From assembly GCA_030765065.1 (NCBI GenBank), contig CM060978.1, positions 219,437,498 through 219,501,497 of the forward strand: a stretch of 64,000 bases of DNA. Reading direction: 5' to 3'. Shown in pieces: positions 34,450 to 46,463 of this stretch; the stretch's first letter is position 1, and the number at the start of each line of letters is the position of its first letter. The notes beneath the pieces were generated by a model. The model saw only the letters and a list, made by a program, of their open reading frames with translations. It made no database searches and was not told the DNA's origin. The position numbers were made by a program, and so were the translations under genes. Source of the DNA: Deroplatys truncata (lineage: Eukaryota > Arthropoda > Insecta > Mantodea > Mantidae).

Positions 34450-34661
34450 AAAGTATTGAAAAATTTAAGGAAATAACAAGCAATATCTCAAAAGTGTACT
34501 ATCTTGTTTTCAAGGGTTTTCCAGATCGGTAAGCGTTAGAATACTCTTAGAGCTTTTTTCAGGTTTTTTAGCGGTTGTCCCTGGCCGGTAGGCAATTGAT
34601 AAAGTTTTTCTATAACGTCGTCGTTTTGGCTTGTGGCGCACGGTTCCTAGGCACGTACTCG

Positions 34662-34670
<9 letters not shown>

Positions 34671-34706
<36 letters not shown>
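34671..34706 (+). repeat. (AC)18 microsatellite, left arm
   Basis: Preceded by an 11-nt CG run. The mirror copy at 45658-45696 is one unit longer. Confidence 0.93.
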
Positions 34707-34710
<4 letters not shown>

Positions 34711-34727
34711 ATAGTAGCGTATAAAAA

Positions 34728-35514
34728 AAAACTGATTTGTTACACTCACATAACTTTCTCTACTCTTGTACAATCTAATTGGTAGCTTTTAAGCGATAGT
34801 CAAATATTTTAACGCTGGTTGCTATGTGGCGAATTCCGTTCTGTTTGCATGTTCAGGACATAAAAAAAATGAATAAACGAATTTGAGAAAAAGTATAAGT
34901 ATTGGAAAATTTAAGGAAATAACAAGCAATATCTCGAAAACGGTTCACTCAACAAAAGAAACGTATATGACATAAGTTGTGTATTTTAACGCGATCTACA
35001 TTTTTTGTGTAGTAAAATTTTGTCTATCTCTTATGGTTTACCAGTTATGCAAAAAAGTCGTTCACAATGAAGAATATTTTTGGAGACATTCCCAGAAAAT
35101 TCGAGATATACATTTTATTTGACATGACAATATCTTAAACATATGATGTTTTAATCAAAATCGTTAGAGCCGTTTTTGAGAAAATTAAAATTTTCGAAAA
35201 ATGTTCCATGTAAAGGGTAGTCTGGGGTGGGGGGATTTTCTTGAAAACCTTCGTGTCGCATCTCTGGAAGATACTGAACCTAAATACCAAGTTTGGTGTT
35301 TATCCGACTGTTCGTTTTTGAGTTATGCTGTTCACAGACACACAGACACACAGACACACAGACAGACACACACACGGACATGTTTCCAAAAATGCTTTTT
35401 CTTTTTGGATTCAGAGATTCTCAAAACATGTATTTCCAGTGAAATCTCGGTAACGAATTTTTGGGTGGAATGCAATACTTCCCCTACTTACTATACGTAG
35501 TAGAGAAAGTAAAA
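34728..35514 (+). repeat. Family H copy, head to tail, left arm
   Basis: Head 'actgatttgttacactcaca' to tail 'gtagagaaagtaaaa', with an ACAG/CACA microsatellite at 35336-35372. Part of the head-proximal region is deleted (joined at 34770). Confidence 0.87.
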
Positions 35515-35967
35515 ATGAATAACGCATTTGAGAAAAAGTATAAGTATTGGAAAATTTAAGGAAATAACAAGCAATATCTCGAAAATGGTTCACTCAACTA
35601 AAAAAAAATGTATATGACATAAATTGTGTATTTTAACGCGATCTACATTTTTTGTGTAGTAAAATTTTGGCTATCTCTTATGGTTTACCAGTTATGCATA
35701 CTGAACCTAAATACCAAGTTTGGTGTTTATCCGACTGTTCGTTTTTGAGTTATGCTGTTCACAGACACACAGACGCACAGACAGACAGACACACAGACAC
35801 ACAGACACACAGACAGACACACACACGGACATGTTTCCAAAAATGCTTTTTTTTTTCTGGATTCAGTGATTCTCAAAACATGTATTTCCAGTGAAATCTC
35901 GGTATCGAATTTTTGGGTGGAATGCAATACTTCCCCTACTTACTATACGTAGTAGAGAAAGTAAAAA
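35515..35967 (+). repeat. Family H headless unit with internal deletion, left arm
   Basis: Begins at ATGAATAACGC directly after the previous unit's tail. At 35698 the sequence jumps from 'ccagttatgca' to 'tactgaacctaaatacc', skipping about 250 bp. Confidence 0.86.
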
Positions 35968-36285
35968 TGAATAACGCATTTGAGAAAAAGTATAAGTATT
36001 GGAAAATTTAAAGGAAATAACAAGCAATATCTCGAAAAACGGTTCACTCAACAAAATAAATGTATATGGCATAAGTTGTGTATTTTAACGCGATCTACAT
36101 TTTTTGTGTAGCAAACTTTTGTCTATCTCTTACGGTTTATCAGTTATGAAAAAGTCGTTCACAATGAAGAATTCTTTTGGAGACATTCCCAGAAAATTCG
36201 AGATATACATTTCATTTCTCTCGACATTATCTTAAATATATGATATTTTCATCAAAATCGTTAGAGCCATTTTTTAATACAAAGA
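35968..36285 (+). repeat. Family H headless unit, tail also missing, left arm
   Basis: Begins at the same ATGAATAACGC junction after the previous tail. Stops at 'cgttagagccatttttt'. Confidence 0.84.
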
Positions 36286-37163
36286 GAACGGGATTTCACA
36301 AGTGAAACAGTACTGTGATAACGATACCACTGAAACAAAAAAAAAAATCTGATGTGTAACACTCACATGACTTACTCAACTCTTGTACAAAGTATTTTTA
36401 CAAACGCTTATTCCCCATCTAGTTCATGTTAATCGAGATAAACATTTGCAAAATCTATTTTATTGCTAATTTTCTTGTATAAAAAAAAAAATCTGATGTG
36501 TAACACTCACATGACGTTCTCTACTCTTGTACAAAGTATTTTTACAAACGCTTATGCTCCATCTAGTTCATGTTAATCGAGATAAACATTTGCAAACTCT
36601 ATTTTATTGCTAATTTTCTTGTAGATGTAGGGGAAAATATATTTACAAGGGGAATATAGAAAAACAGTAGCCTTTAAGCACATACATATCTCTTAATAGC
36701 TGGTTGCTATGTGCAACACCATTCTTTTTGCCACAGATTAATACTGTTTGCATATCAAAGACAAAAAAAAATGAATAACGAAGTCCCATTTGAGAAAATA
36801 AATATTGGAAAATTAACAAACAATATCTCGAAAACGGTTCACTCAACAACAAAAATGTATATTACATAAGATGTGTATTTTAACGCGATCTACATTTTTT
36901 GTGTAGTAAAATTTTGTCTATCTCTTACGGTTTTTCAGTTATGAAAAAGACGTTCACAATGAAGAATACTTTTGGAGACATTCCCAGAAAATTCGAGATA
37001 TACATTTCATTTCTCACGACATTATATTAAACATACGATATTTTTCATCAAAATCGTTAGAGCCATTTTTTTTAATACAAAGAGAACGGGATTTCACAAG
37101 TGAAACAGTACTGTGATAACGATACCAACAAAACTAATTATTATTCACCCACTGAAACACATA
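36276..37163 (+). repeat. Family H pieces within a local duplication, left arm
   Basis: A non-H block, 'aatacaaagagaacgggatt', occurs at 36278 and 37075, each following a family H segment that stops at the same point. Head-only (36345-36480) and head-to-middle (36486-37071) H pieces lie between them. This suggests a duplication of roughly 800 bp within the arm. Confidence 0.72.
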
Positions 37164-37586
37164 AAAAAAATCTGATGTGTAACACTCACATGACTTTTCT
37201 CATCTCTTGTACAAAGTATTTTTACAAACGCTTATTCCCCATCTAGTTCATGTTAATCGAGATAAACATTTGCAAACTCTGTTTTATTGCTAATTTTGTT
37301 GTAGATGTAGGGAAAATATATTTACAAGGGGAATATAGAAAAACAGTAGCCTTTAAGCACATACATATCTCTTAATAGCTGGTTGCTATGTGCAGTACCA
37401 TTCTTTTTGCCACAGATTAATACTCTTTGCATATCAAAGACAAAAAAAAAATGAATAACGAATTCCCATTTGAGAAAATAACTATTGGAAAATTTAAGTA
37501 AATAACAAGCAATATCTCGAAAACGGTTCACTCAACAATAAAGATGTATATGACATAAGTTGTGTATTTTAACGCGATCTACATAC
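37164..37586 (+). repeat. Family H head-to-middle piece, left arm
   Basis: Head 'tctgatgtgtaacactcaca' through 'acgcgatctaca', where family sequence stops abruptly and unique arm DNA begins. Confidence 0.82.
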
Positions 37587-38040
37587 TTTCGTACTCACCT
37601 ATAAGATATAGAGGGTAGAGGTCGTACGAACGTAGCACTTTGAGAATCTATATTCAACAGTTGGTGTTACTCCTTAGAAAGGAAGTATCTGCTGATTTTT
37701 ATTTAATTCTTTACATTTTACATAACACGTATGCACTGGCACAACACAAAAGCACTACACACAATACTCAGTTTTAATATTTGCACTAATAACATCAGGA
37801 ATAACTGAAGTCTGCAAACAGTCATTTCCCATGTGCAGCCTTACGTACAGAAAACGTGTGTGGCTGATCTATGTGTAAAAAGAGCCTGAGAGCGGATGTA
37901 CGTCAGCGGTAAAATCTTTTAAATGCATTTTTATTGGCGATGGTAGAAATCGTGCAGTGGTGGATCGTGAAAATTCATATAAATGGATGTATCACCTCAT
38001 AATAAGCCTCTATATACCAAGAATATTGAGTTTTTAAAAA
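37587..38040. other. Unique arm segment, left arm
   Basis: About 450 bp with no second copy except its mirror (42326-42779). A minus-strand AG|GTGAGTA donor-like site maps to mirror position 42768. No ORF of note. Confidence 0.5.
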
Positions 38041-39607
38041 GTCAGCAACTGTACCTGTGTTTCTATACGTGAACGTCAGATGGCAGCTTCGATACGTGTC
38101 CACGGAGACCTTAGTGCTAGGCAACTGTACCTCTGTTTCTATACGTGAACGGCAGATTGCAGCTTCGATACGTGTCCACGGAGACCTTAGTGCTAGGCAA
38201 CTGTACCTCTGTTTCTATACGTGAACGGCAGATTGCAGCTTCGATACGTGTCCACGGAGACCTTAGTGCTAGGCAACTGCACCTCTGTTTCTATACGTGA
38301 ACGGCAGATTGCAGCTTCGATACGTGTCCACGGAGACCTTAGCGCTAGGCAACTGCACCTCTGTTTCTATACGTGAACGGCAGATTGCAGCTTCGATACG
38401 TGTCCACGGAGACCTTAGTGCTAGGCAACTGTACCTCTGTTTCTATACGTGAACGGCAGATTGCAGCTTCGATACGTGTCCACGGAGACCTTAGTGCTAG
38501 GCAACTGTACCTCTGTTTCTATACGTGAACGGCAGATTGCAGCTTCGATACGTGTCCACGGAGACCTTAGTGCTAGGCAACTGCACCTCTGTTTCTATAC
38601 GTGAACGGCAGATTGCAGCTTCGATACGTATCCACGGAGACCTTAGTGCTAGGCAACTGCACCTCTGTTTCTATACGTGAACGGCAGATTGCAGCTTCAA
38701 TACGTGTCCACGGAGACCTTAGTGCTAGGCAACTGTACCTCTGTTTCTATACGTGAACGGGAGATTGCAGCTTCGATACGTGTCCACGGAGACCTTAGTG
38801 CTAGGCAACTGCACCTCTGTTTCTATACGTGAACGTCAGATTGCAGCTTCGATACGTGTCCACGGAGACCTTAGTGCTAGGCAACTGCACCTCTGTTTCT
38901 ATACGTGAACGGCAGATTGCAGCTTCGATACGTATCCACGGGGACCTTAGTGCTAGGGAACTGCACCTCTGTTTGTATACGTGAACGGCAGATTGCAGCT
39001 TCAATACGTGTACACGGAGACCTTAGTGCTAGGCAGCTGTACCTCTGTTTCTATACGTGAACGGCAGATTGCAGCTTCGATACGTGTCCACGGAGATCTT
39101 AGTGCTAGGCAGCTATACCTGTTTCTATACGTCAACGGCAGATTGCAGCTTCGATACGTGTTCACGGAGACCTTAGTGCTAGGCAACTGTACCTGTGTTT
39201 CTATACGTGTCCACGGAGACCTTAGTGCTAGACAACTGTACCTCTGTTTCTATACGTGAACGGCAGATTGCAGCTTCAATACGTGTCCACGGAGACCTTA
39301 GTGCTAGTGCTAGGCAACTATACCTCTGTTTCTATACGTGAACGGCAGATTGCAGGTTCGATACGTGTCCACGGAGATCTTAGTGCTAGGCAACTATACC
39401 TGTTTCTATACGTGAACGGCAGATTGCAGCTTCGATACGTGTCCACGGAGACCTTAGTGCTAGGCAACTGTACCTGTGTTTCTATACGTGAACGTCAGAT
39501 GGCAGCTTCGATACGTGTCCACGGAGACCTTAGTGTTAGGCAACTGTACCTCTGTTTCTATACGTGAACGGCAGATTGCAGCTTCGATACGTGTCCACGG
39601 AGACCTT
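38041..39607. repeat. 76-bp minisatellite, about 20 units, left arm
   Basis: 'GATACGTGTC' recurs at 38091, 38167 and 38243, giving a 76-bp period. Most units differ at a few sites (gtacctctg/gcacctctg, acggc/acgtc). Near 39100-39420 some units are shortened or have a duplicated GTGCTA. The same variants occur in mirror order in the right arm, so the array was copied as a whole rather than amplified independently. Confidence 0.96.
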
Positions 39608-40168
39608 TCGCTTCAGGTGACAAAATAACACTAGGCACTTGTGTGCCGTGGTGTAAGCCGCAATCACGGTATTGGTAGCGTGGATCTCCTTGGGGCTCTC
39701 CTCGGAGTTACCTCAACACCACGTACATGACCTGGTTCGTCACGGGTACGCAGGTCTGCACTACCACTTCCTCGGCGTTGAGCAGGCCCAGGAGGCGATC
39801 GTACCGGTACACCAGCTAGCACGTGGACATGTTATCGCGCTGTGGTGTTGCGTGTGCGAGGTATGGAAACTCAAGGACGCAAAACATGCACGACCGAGGG
39901 TTAAAAAGCAGAACAAGTAGTGACGTGGAGCGTTGTGATTGGTGTAAATAAGACGATCTCTGATAGGTGGACAAATTGAAATAACGTGATGTGATAGGCG
40001 AAAATAAAATCAAAGGTGATTGGATGAAAAATGACGAGAAGGAATTAGCGGTGAATTTGTGAACTAAGATGGCGAAGATTTTTTTTTTTAAAAAAAAGGA
40101 TAATATAAGTACGGCAACTGTAACGGTTTACGGCAAACGCGCGCCGCGCAATGCGTCACGCCCGGGCA
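39608..40168. other. GC-rich inner arm segment, left arm
   Basis: Contains, on the minus strand, a short GC3-rich open stretch (mirror 40536-40658), then an ERSE-type site at 39924-39942 and a T11/A8 run at 40079-40097. The T run's mirror is A14. It ends with a strong GC-rich inverted boundary at the spacer. Confidence 0.6.
39924..39942 (-). promoter_or_regulatory. CCAAT-N9-CCACG (ERSE-type) site, left arm 5
   Basis: ATTGG 39938-39942 and CGTGG 39924-39928 on the plus strand, nine bases apart; perfect consensus. In the mirror (40424-40442) the ERSE is intact, but the adjoining CRE half ACGTCA has become ACGCCA by the substitution at 40443. Confidence 0.5.
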
Positions 40169-40195
40169 ATAAAACAAAAATCATATTGAGCAAGA
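40169..40195. other. Palindrome centre (spacer)
   Basis: An A-rich spacer of about 27 nt between GCGTCACGCCCGGGCA (left) and TGCCCGGCGTGACGC (right). Those two differ only by one C in the run of Cs. Confidence 0.9.
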
Positions 40196-40758
40196 TGCCC
40201 GGCGTGACGCATTGCGCGGCGCGCGTTTGCCGTAAACCGTTACAGTTGCCGTACTTATATTATCCTTTTTTTTAAAAAAAAAAAAAATCTTCGCCATCTT
40301 AGTTCACAAATTCACCGCTAATTCCTTCTCGTCATTTTTCATCCAATCACCTTTGATTTTATTTTCGCCTATCACATCACGTTATTTCAATTTGTCCACC
40401 TATCAGAGATCGTCTTATTTACACCAATCACAACGCTCCACGCCACTACTTGTTCTGCTTTTTAACCCTCGGTCGTGCATGTTTTGCGTCCTTGAGTTTC
40501 CATACCTCGCACACGCAACACCACAGCGCGATAACATGTCCACGTGCTAGCTGGTGTACCGGTACGATCGCCTCCTGGGCCTGCTCAACGCCGAGGAAGT
40601 GGTAGTGCAGACCTGCGTACCCGTGACGAACCAGGTCATGTACGTGGTGTTGAGGTAACTCCGAGGAGAGCCCCAAGGAGATCCACGCTACCAATACCGT
40701 GATTGCGGCTTACACCACGGCACACAAGTGCCTAGTGTTATTTTGTCACCTGAAGCGA
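40196..40758. other. GC-rich inner arm segment, right arm
   Basis: Mirror of 39608-40168. Differences: one fewer C at 40198-40200, A14 instead of 11 at 40274-40287, and C at 40443 where the mirror predicts T. Confidence 0.6.
40536..40658 (+). other. Short coding-like stretch with high GC3
   Basis: From ATG at 40536 the frame reads MSTC, a TAG at 40548, then 35 codons, LVYRYDRLLGLLNAEEVVVQ followed by TCVPVTNQVMYVVLR, and a TAA at 40656. In the 35 codons 31 end in G or C, which is very unlike this AT-rich window. It could be a captured exon fragment with a mutated codon at TAG, or a GC-rich chance frame. I do not recognise the protein. The mirror is on the minus strand at 39708-39830. Confidence 0.3.
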
Positions 40759-42325
40759 AAGGTCTCCGTGGACACGTATCGAAGCTGCAATCTGCCGTTC
40801 ACGTATAGAAACAGAGGTACAGTTGCCTAACACTAAGGTCTCCGTGGACACGTATCGAAGCTGCCATCTGACGTTCACGTATAGAAACACAGGTACAGTT
40901 GCCTAGCACTAAGGTCTCCGTGGACACGTATCGAAGCTGCAATCTGCCGTTCACGTATAGAAACAGGTATAGTTGCCTAGCACTAAGATCTCCGTGGACA
41001 CGTATCGAACCTGCAATCTGCCGTTCACGTATAGAAACAGAGGTATAGTTGCCTAGCACTAGCACTAAGGTCTCCGTGGACACGTATTGAAGCTGCAATC
41101 TGCCGTTCACGTATAGAAACAGAGGTACAGTTGTCTAGCACTAAGGTCTCCGTGGACACGTATAGAAACACAGGTACAGTTGCCTAGCACTAAGGTCTCC
41201 GTGAACACGTATCGAAGCTGCAATCTGCCGTTGACGTATAGAAACAGGTATAGCTGCCTAGCACTAAGATCTCCGTGGACACGTATCGAAGCTGCAATCT
41301 GCCGTTCACGTATAGAAACAGAGGTACAGCTGCCTAGCACTAAGGTCTCCGTGTACACGTATTGAAGCTGCAATCTGCCGTTCACGTATACAAACAGAGG
41401 TGCAGTTCCCTAGCACTAAGGTCCCCGTGGATACGTATCGAAGCTGCAATCTGCCGTTCACGTATAGAAACAGAGGTGCAGTTGCCTAGCACTAAGGTCT
41501 CCGTGGACACGTATCGAAGCTGCAATCTGACGTTCACGTATAGAAACAGAGGTGCAGTTGCCTAGCACTAAGGTCTCCGTGGACACGTATCGAAGCTGCA
41601 ATCTCCCGTTCACGTATAGAAACAGAGGTACAGTTGCCTAGCACTAAGGTCTCCGTGGACACGTATTGAAGCTGCAATCTGCCGTTCACGTATAGAAACA
41701 GAGGTGCAGTTGCCTAGCACTAAGGTCTCCGTGGATACGTATCGAAGCTGCAATCTGCCGTTCACGTATAGAAACAGAGGTGCAGTTGCCTAGCACTAAG
41801 GTCTCCGTGGACACGTATCGAAGCTGCAATCTGCCGTTCACGTATAGAAACAGAGGTACAGTTGCCTAGCACTAAGGTCTCCGTGGACACGTATCGAAGC
41901 TGCAATCTGCCGTTCACGTATAGAAACAGAGGTACAGTTGCCTAGCACTAAGGTCTCCGTGGACACGTATCGAAGCTGCAATCTGCCGTTCACGTATAGA
42001 AACAGAGGTGCAGTTGCCTAGCGCTAAGGTCTCCGTGGACACGTATCGAAGCTGCAATCTGCCGTTCACGTATAGAAACAGAGGTGCAGTTGCCTAGCAC
42101 TAAGGTCTCCGTGGACACGTATCGAAGCTGCAATCTGCCGTTCACGTATAGAAACAGAGGTACAGTTGCCTAGCACTAAGGTCTCCGTGGACACGTATCG
42201 AAGCTGCAATCTGCCGTTCACGTATAGAAACAGAGGTACAGTTGCCTAGCACTAAGGTCTCCGTGGACACGTATCGAAGCTGCCATCTGACGTTCACGTA
42301 TAGAAACACAGGTACAGTTGCTGAC
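40759..42325. repeat. 76-bp minisatellite, about 20 units, right arm
   Basis: Mirror of 38041-39607 with the same unit variants in reverse order. Confidence 0.96.
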
Positions 42326-42779
42326 TTTTTAAAAACTCAATATTCTTGGTATATAGAGGCTTATTATGAGGTGATACATCCATTTATATGAATTTTCACG
42401 ATCCACCACTGCACGATTTCTACCATCGCCAATAAAAATGCATTTAAAAGATTTTACCGCTGACGTACATCCGCTCTCAGGCTCTTTTTACACATAGATC
42501 AGCCACACACGTTTTCTGTACGTAAGGCTGCACATGGGAAATGACTGTTTGCAGACTTCAGTTATTCCTGATGTTATTAGTGCAAATATTAAAACTGAGT
42601 ATTGTGTGTAGTGCTTTTGTGTTGTGCCAGTGCATACGTGTTATGTAAAATGTAAAGAATTAAATAAAAATCAGCAGATACTTCCTTTCTAAGGAGTAAC
42701 ACCAACTGTTGAATATAGATTCTCAAAGTGCTACGTTCGTACGACCTCTACCCTCTATATCTTATAGGTGAGTACGAAA
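42326..42779. other. Unique arm segment, right arm
   Basis: Mirror of 37587-38040. AG|GTGAGTA on the plus strand at 42766-42774 is a possible splice donor pointing outward. Confidence 0.5.
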
Positions 42780-45638
42780 GTATGTAGATCGCGTTAAAAT
42801 ACACAACTTATGTCATATACATCTTTATTGTTGAGTGAACCGTTTTCGAGATATTGCTTGTTATTTACTTAAATTTTCCAATAGTTATTTTCTCAAATGG
42901 GAATTCGTTATTCATTTTTTTTTTGTCTTTGATATGCAAAGAGTATTAATCTGTGGCAAAAAGAATGGTACTGCACATAGCAACCAGCTATTAAGAGATA
43001 TGTATGTGCTTAAAGGCTACTGTTTTTCTATATTCCCCTTGTAAATATATTTTCCCTACATCTACAACAAAATTAGCAATAAAACAGAGTTTGCAAATGT
43101 TTATCTCGATTAACATGAACTAGATGGGGAATAAGCGTTTGTAAAAATACTTTGTACAAGAGATGAGAAAAGTCATGTGAGTGTTACACATCAGATTTTT
43201 TTTATGTGTTTCAGTGGGTGAATAATAATTAGTTTTGTTGGTATCGTTATCACAGTACTGTTTCACTTGTGAAATCCCGTTCTCTTTGTATTAAAAAAAA
43301 TGGCTCTAACGATTTTGATGAAAAATATCGTATGTTTAATATAATGTCGTGAGAAATGAAATGTATATCTCGAATTTTCTGGGAATGTCTCCAAAAGTAT
43401 TCTTCATTGTGAACGTCTTTTTCATAACTGAAAAACCGTAAGAGATAGACAAAATTTTACTACACAAAAAATGTAGATCGCGTTAAAATACACATCTTAT
43501 GTAATATACATTTTTGTTGTTGAGTGAACCGTTTTCGAGATATTGTTTGTTAATTTTCCAATATTTATTTTCTCAAATGGGACTTCGTTATTCATTTTTT
43601 TTTGTCTTTGATATGCAAACAGTATTAATCTGTGGCAAAAAGAATGGTGTTGCACATAGCAACCAGCTATTAAGAGATATGTATGTGCTTAAAGGCTACT
43701 GTTTTTCTATATTCCCCTTGTAAATATATTTTCCCCTACATCTACAAGAAAATTAGCAATAAAATAGAGTTTGCAAATGTTTATCTCGATTAACATGAAC
43801 TAGATGGAGCATAAGCGTTTGTAAAAATACTTTGTACAAGAGTAGAGAACGTCATGTGAGTGTTACACATCAGATTTTTTTTTTTATACAAGAAAATTAG
43901 CAATAAAATAGATTTTGCAAATGTTTATCTCGATTAACATGAACTAGATGGGGAATAAGCGTTTGTAAAAATACTTTGTACAAGAGTTGAGAAAGTCATG
44001 TGAGTGTTACACATCAGATTTTTTTTTTGTTTCAGTGGTATCGTTATCACAGTACTGTTTCACTTGTGAAATCCCGTTCTCTTTGTATTAAAAAATGGCT
44101 CTAACGATTTTGATGAAAATATCATATATTTAAGATAATGTCGAGAGAAATGAAATGTATATCTCGAATTTTCTGGGAATGTCTCCAAAAGAATTCTTCA
44201 TTGTGAACGACTTTTTCATAACTGATAAACCGTAAGAGATAGACAAAAGTTTGCTACACAAAAAATGTAGATCGCGTTAAAATACACAACTTATGCCATA
44301 TACATTTATTTTGTTGAGTGAACCGTTTTTCGAGATATTGCTTGTTATTTCCTTTAAATTTTCCAATACTTATACTTTTTCTCAAATGCGTTATTCATTT
44401 TTACTTTCTCTACTACGTATAGTAAGTAGGGGAAGTATTGCATTCCACCCAAAAATTCGATACCGAGATTTCACTGGAAATACATGTTTTGAGAATCACT
44501 GAATCCAGAAAAAAAAAAGCATTTTTGGAAACATGTCCGTGTGTGTGTCTGTCTGTGTGTCTGTGTGTCTGTGTGTCTGTCTGTCTGTGCGTCTGTGTGT
44601 CTGTGAACAGCATAACTCAAAAACGAACAGTCGGATAAACACCAAACTTGGTATTTAGGTTCAGTATGCATAACTGGTAAACCATAAGAGATAGCCAAAA
44701 TTTTACTACACAAAAAATGTAGATCGCGTTAAAATACACAATTTATGTCATATACATTTTTTTTTAGTTGAGTGAACCATTTTCGAGATATTGCTTGTTA
44801 TTTCCTTAAATTTTCCAATACTTATACTTTTTCTCAAATGCGTTATTCATTTTTACTTTCTCTACTACGTATAGTAAGTAGGGGAAGTATTGCATTCCAC
44901 CCAAAAATTCGTTACCGAGATTTCACTGGAAATACATGTTTTGAGAATCTCTGAATCCAAAAAGAAAAAGCATTTTTGGAAACATGTCCGTGTGTGTGTC
45001 TGTCTGTGTGTCTGTGTGTCTGTGTGTCTGTGAACAGCATAACTCAAAAACGAACAGTCGGATAAACACCAAACTTGGTATTTAGGTTCAGTATCTTCCA
45101 GAGATGCGACACGAAGGTTTTCAAGAAAATCCCCCCACCCCAGACTACCCTTTACATGGAACATTTTTCGAAAATTTTAATTTTCTCAAAAACGGCTCTA
45201 ACGATTTTGATTAAAACATCATATGTTTAAGATATTGTCATGTCAAATAAAATGTATATCTCGAATTTTCTGGGAATGTCTCCAAAAATATTCTTCATTG
45301 TGAACGACTTTTTTGCATAACTGGTAAACCATAAGAGATAGACAAAATTTTACTACACAAAAAATGTAGATCGCGTTAAAATACACAACTTATGTCATAT
45401 ACGTTTCTTTTGTTGAGTGAACCGTTTTCGAGATATTGCTTGTTATTTCCTTAAATTTTCCAATACTTATACTTTTTCTCAAATTCGTTTATTCATTTTT
45501 TTTATGTCCTGAACATGCAAACAGAACGGAATTCGCCACATAGCAACCAGCGTTAAAATATTTGACTATCGCTTAAAAGCTACCAATTAGATTGTACAAG
45601 AGTAGAGAAAGTTATGTGAGTGTAACAAATCAGTTTTT
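42780..45638 (-). repeat. Family H cluster, right arm
   Basis: Mirror of 34728-37586: pieces at 42780-43202, 43295-43880, 43886-44021, 44081-44398, 44399-44851 and 44852-45638, with the same deletions and junctions as the left arm. Confidence 0.87.
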
Positions 45639-45653
45639 TTTATACGCTACTAT

Positions 45654-45657
<4 letters not shown>

Positions 45658-45704
<47 letters not shown>

Positions 45705-46104
45705 CGAGTACGTGCCTAGGAACCGTGCGCCACAAGCCAAAACGACGACGTTATAGAAAAACTTTATCAATTGCCTACCGGCCAGGGACAACCGCTAAAA
45801 AACCTGAAAAAAGCTCTAAGAGTATTCTAACGCTTACCGATCTGGAAAACCCTTGAAAACAAGATAGTACACTTTTGAGATATTGCTTGTTATTTCCTTA
45901 AATTTTTCAATACTTTTTTACTTTCTCTACTACGTATAGTAAGTAGGGGAAGTATTGCATTCCGCCCAAAAATTCGATACCGAGATTTCACCGGAAATAC
46001 ACGTTTTGAGACCTCCTGAATCAAAAAAAAAAAAAAAAAAAAAAAAAGCATTTTTGGAAACATGTCCGTGTGTGTGTGCCTGTCTGTGTGTCTGTCTGTC
46101 TCTC

Positions 46105-46135
<31 letters not shown>

Positions 46136-46463
46136 CAGTACGTGCCTAGTATCCGTGCGCCGACAAGGTAAAACTTCATCATTTGCCTACCGGGCAGGGA
46201 CAACCGCTAAAAACCTGAGAAAACCTCCAAAATTAGAAACGCCTTCGTCAACCAGTACAGAAAACGCCTACCAACCAGGGAAAACCTATGAAAAAGCAGA
46301 AAGAGCTTGCATTTGTTTACCATCCGCAGAAAACTCCCAAAAAAAAAAAAAAAAAAAACTAGTCATTTTAAAAAAAAAAAAGGAAAAAGACCAATAATAT
46401 AAGTATGGTAGAAACAGCTTGCATTCGTCTACCAACCAGAGAAAACCCCCGAAACACTAGTTA
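45658..46463. repeat. Microsatellites, family H tail and degenerate short repeats, right arm
   Basis: Mirror of 33901-34706: a GT run of about 19 units (45658-45696), a family H tail (45917-46069) with A25, a TG run of 13 units, and poly-A tracts of 20 and 12 near 46338 and 46370. Confidence 0.85.

Noticed and set aside
38801-41565. Frames of 60-103 codons in the 76-bp array
   Set aside because: A 76-bp period is not a multiple of three, so the frame changes each unit; these are chance open stretches.
38041-42325. CRISPR-like array
   Set aside because: Units are contiguous 76-bp tandem repeats without unique spacers, in a eukaryotic setting.
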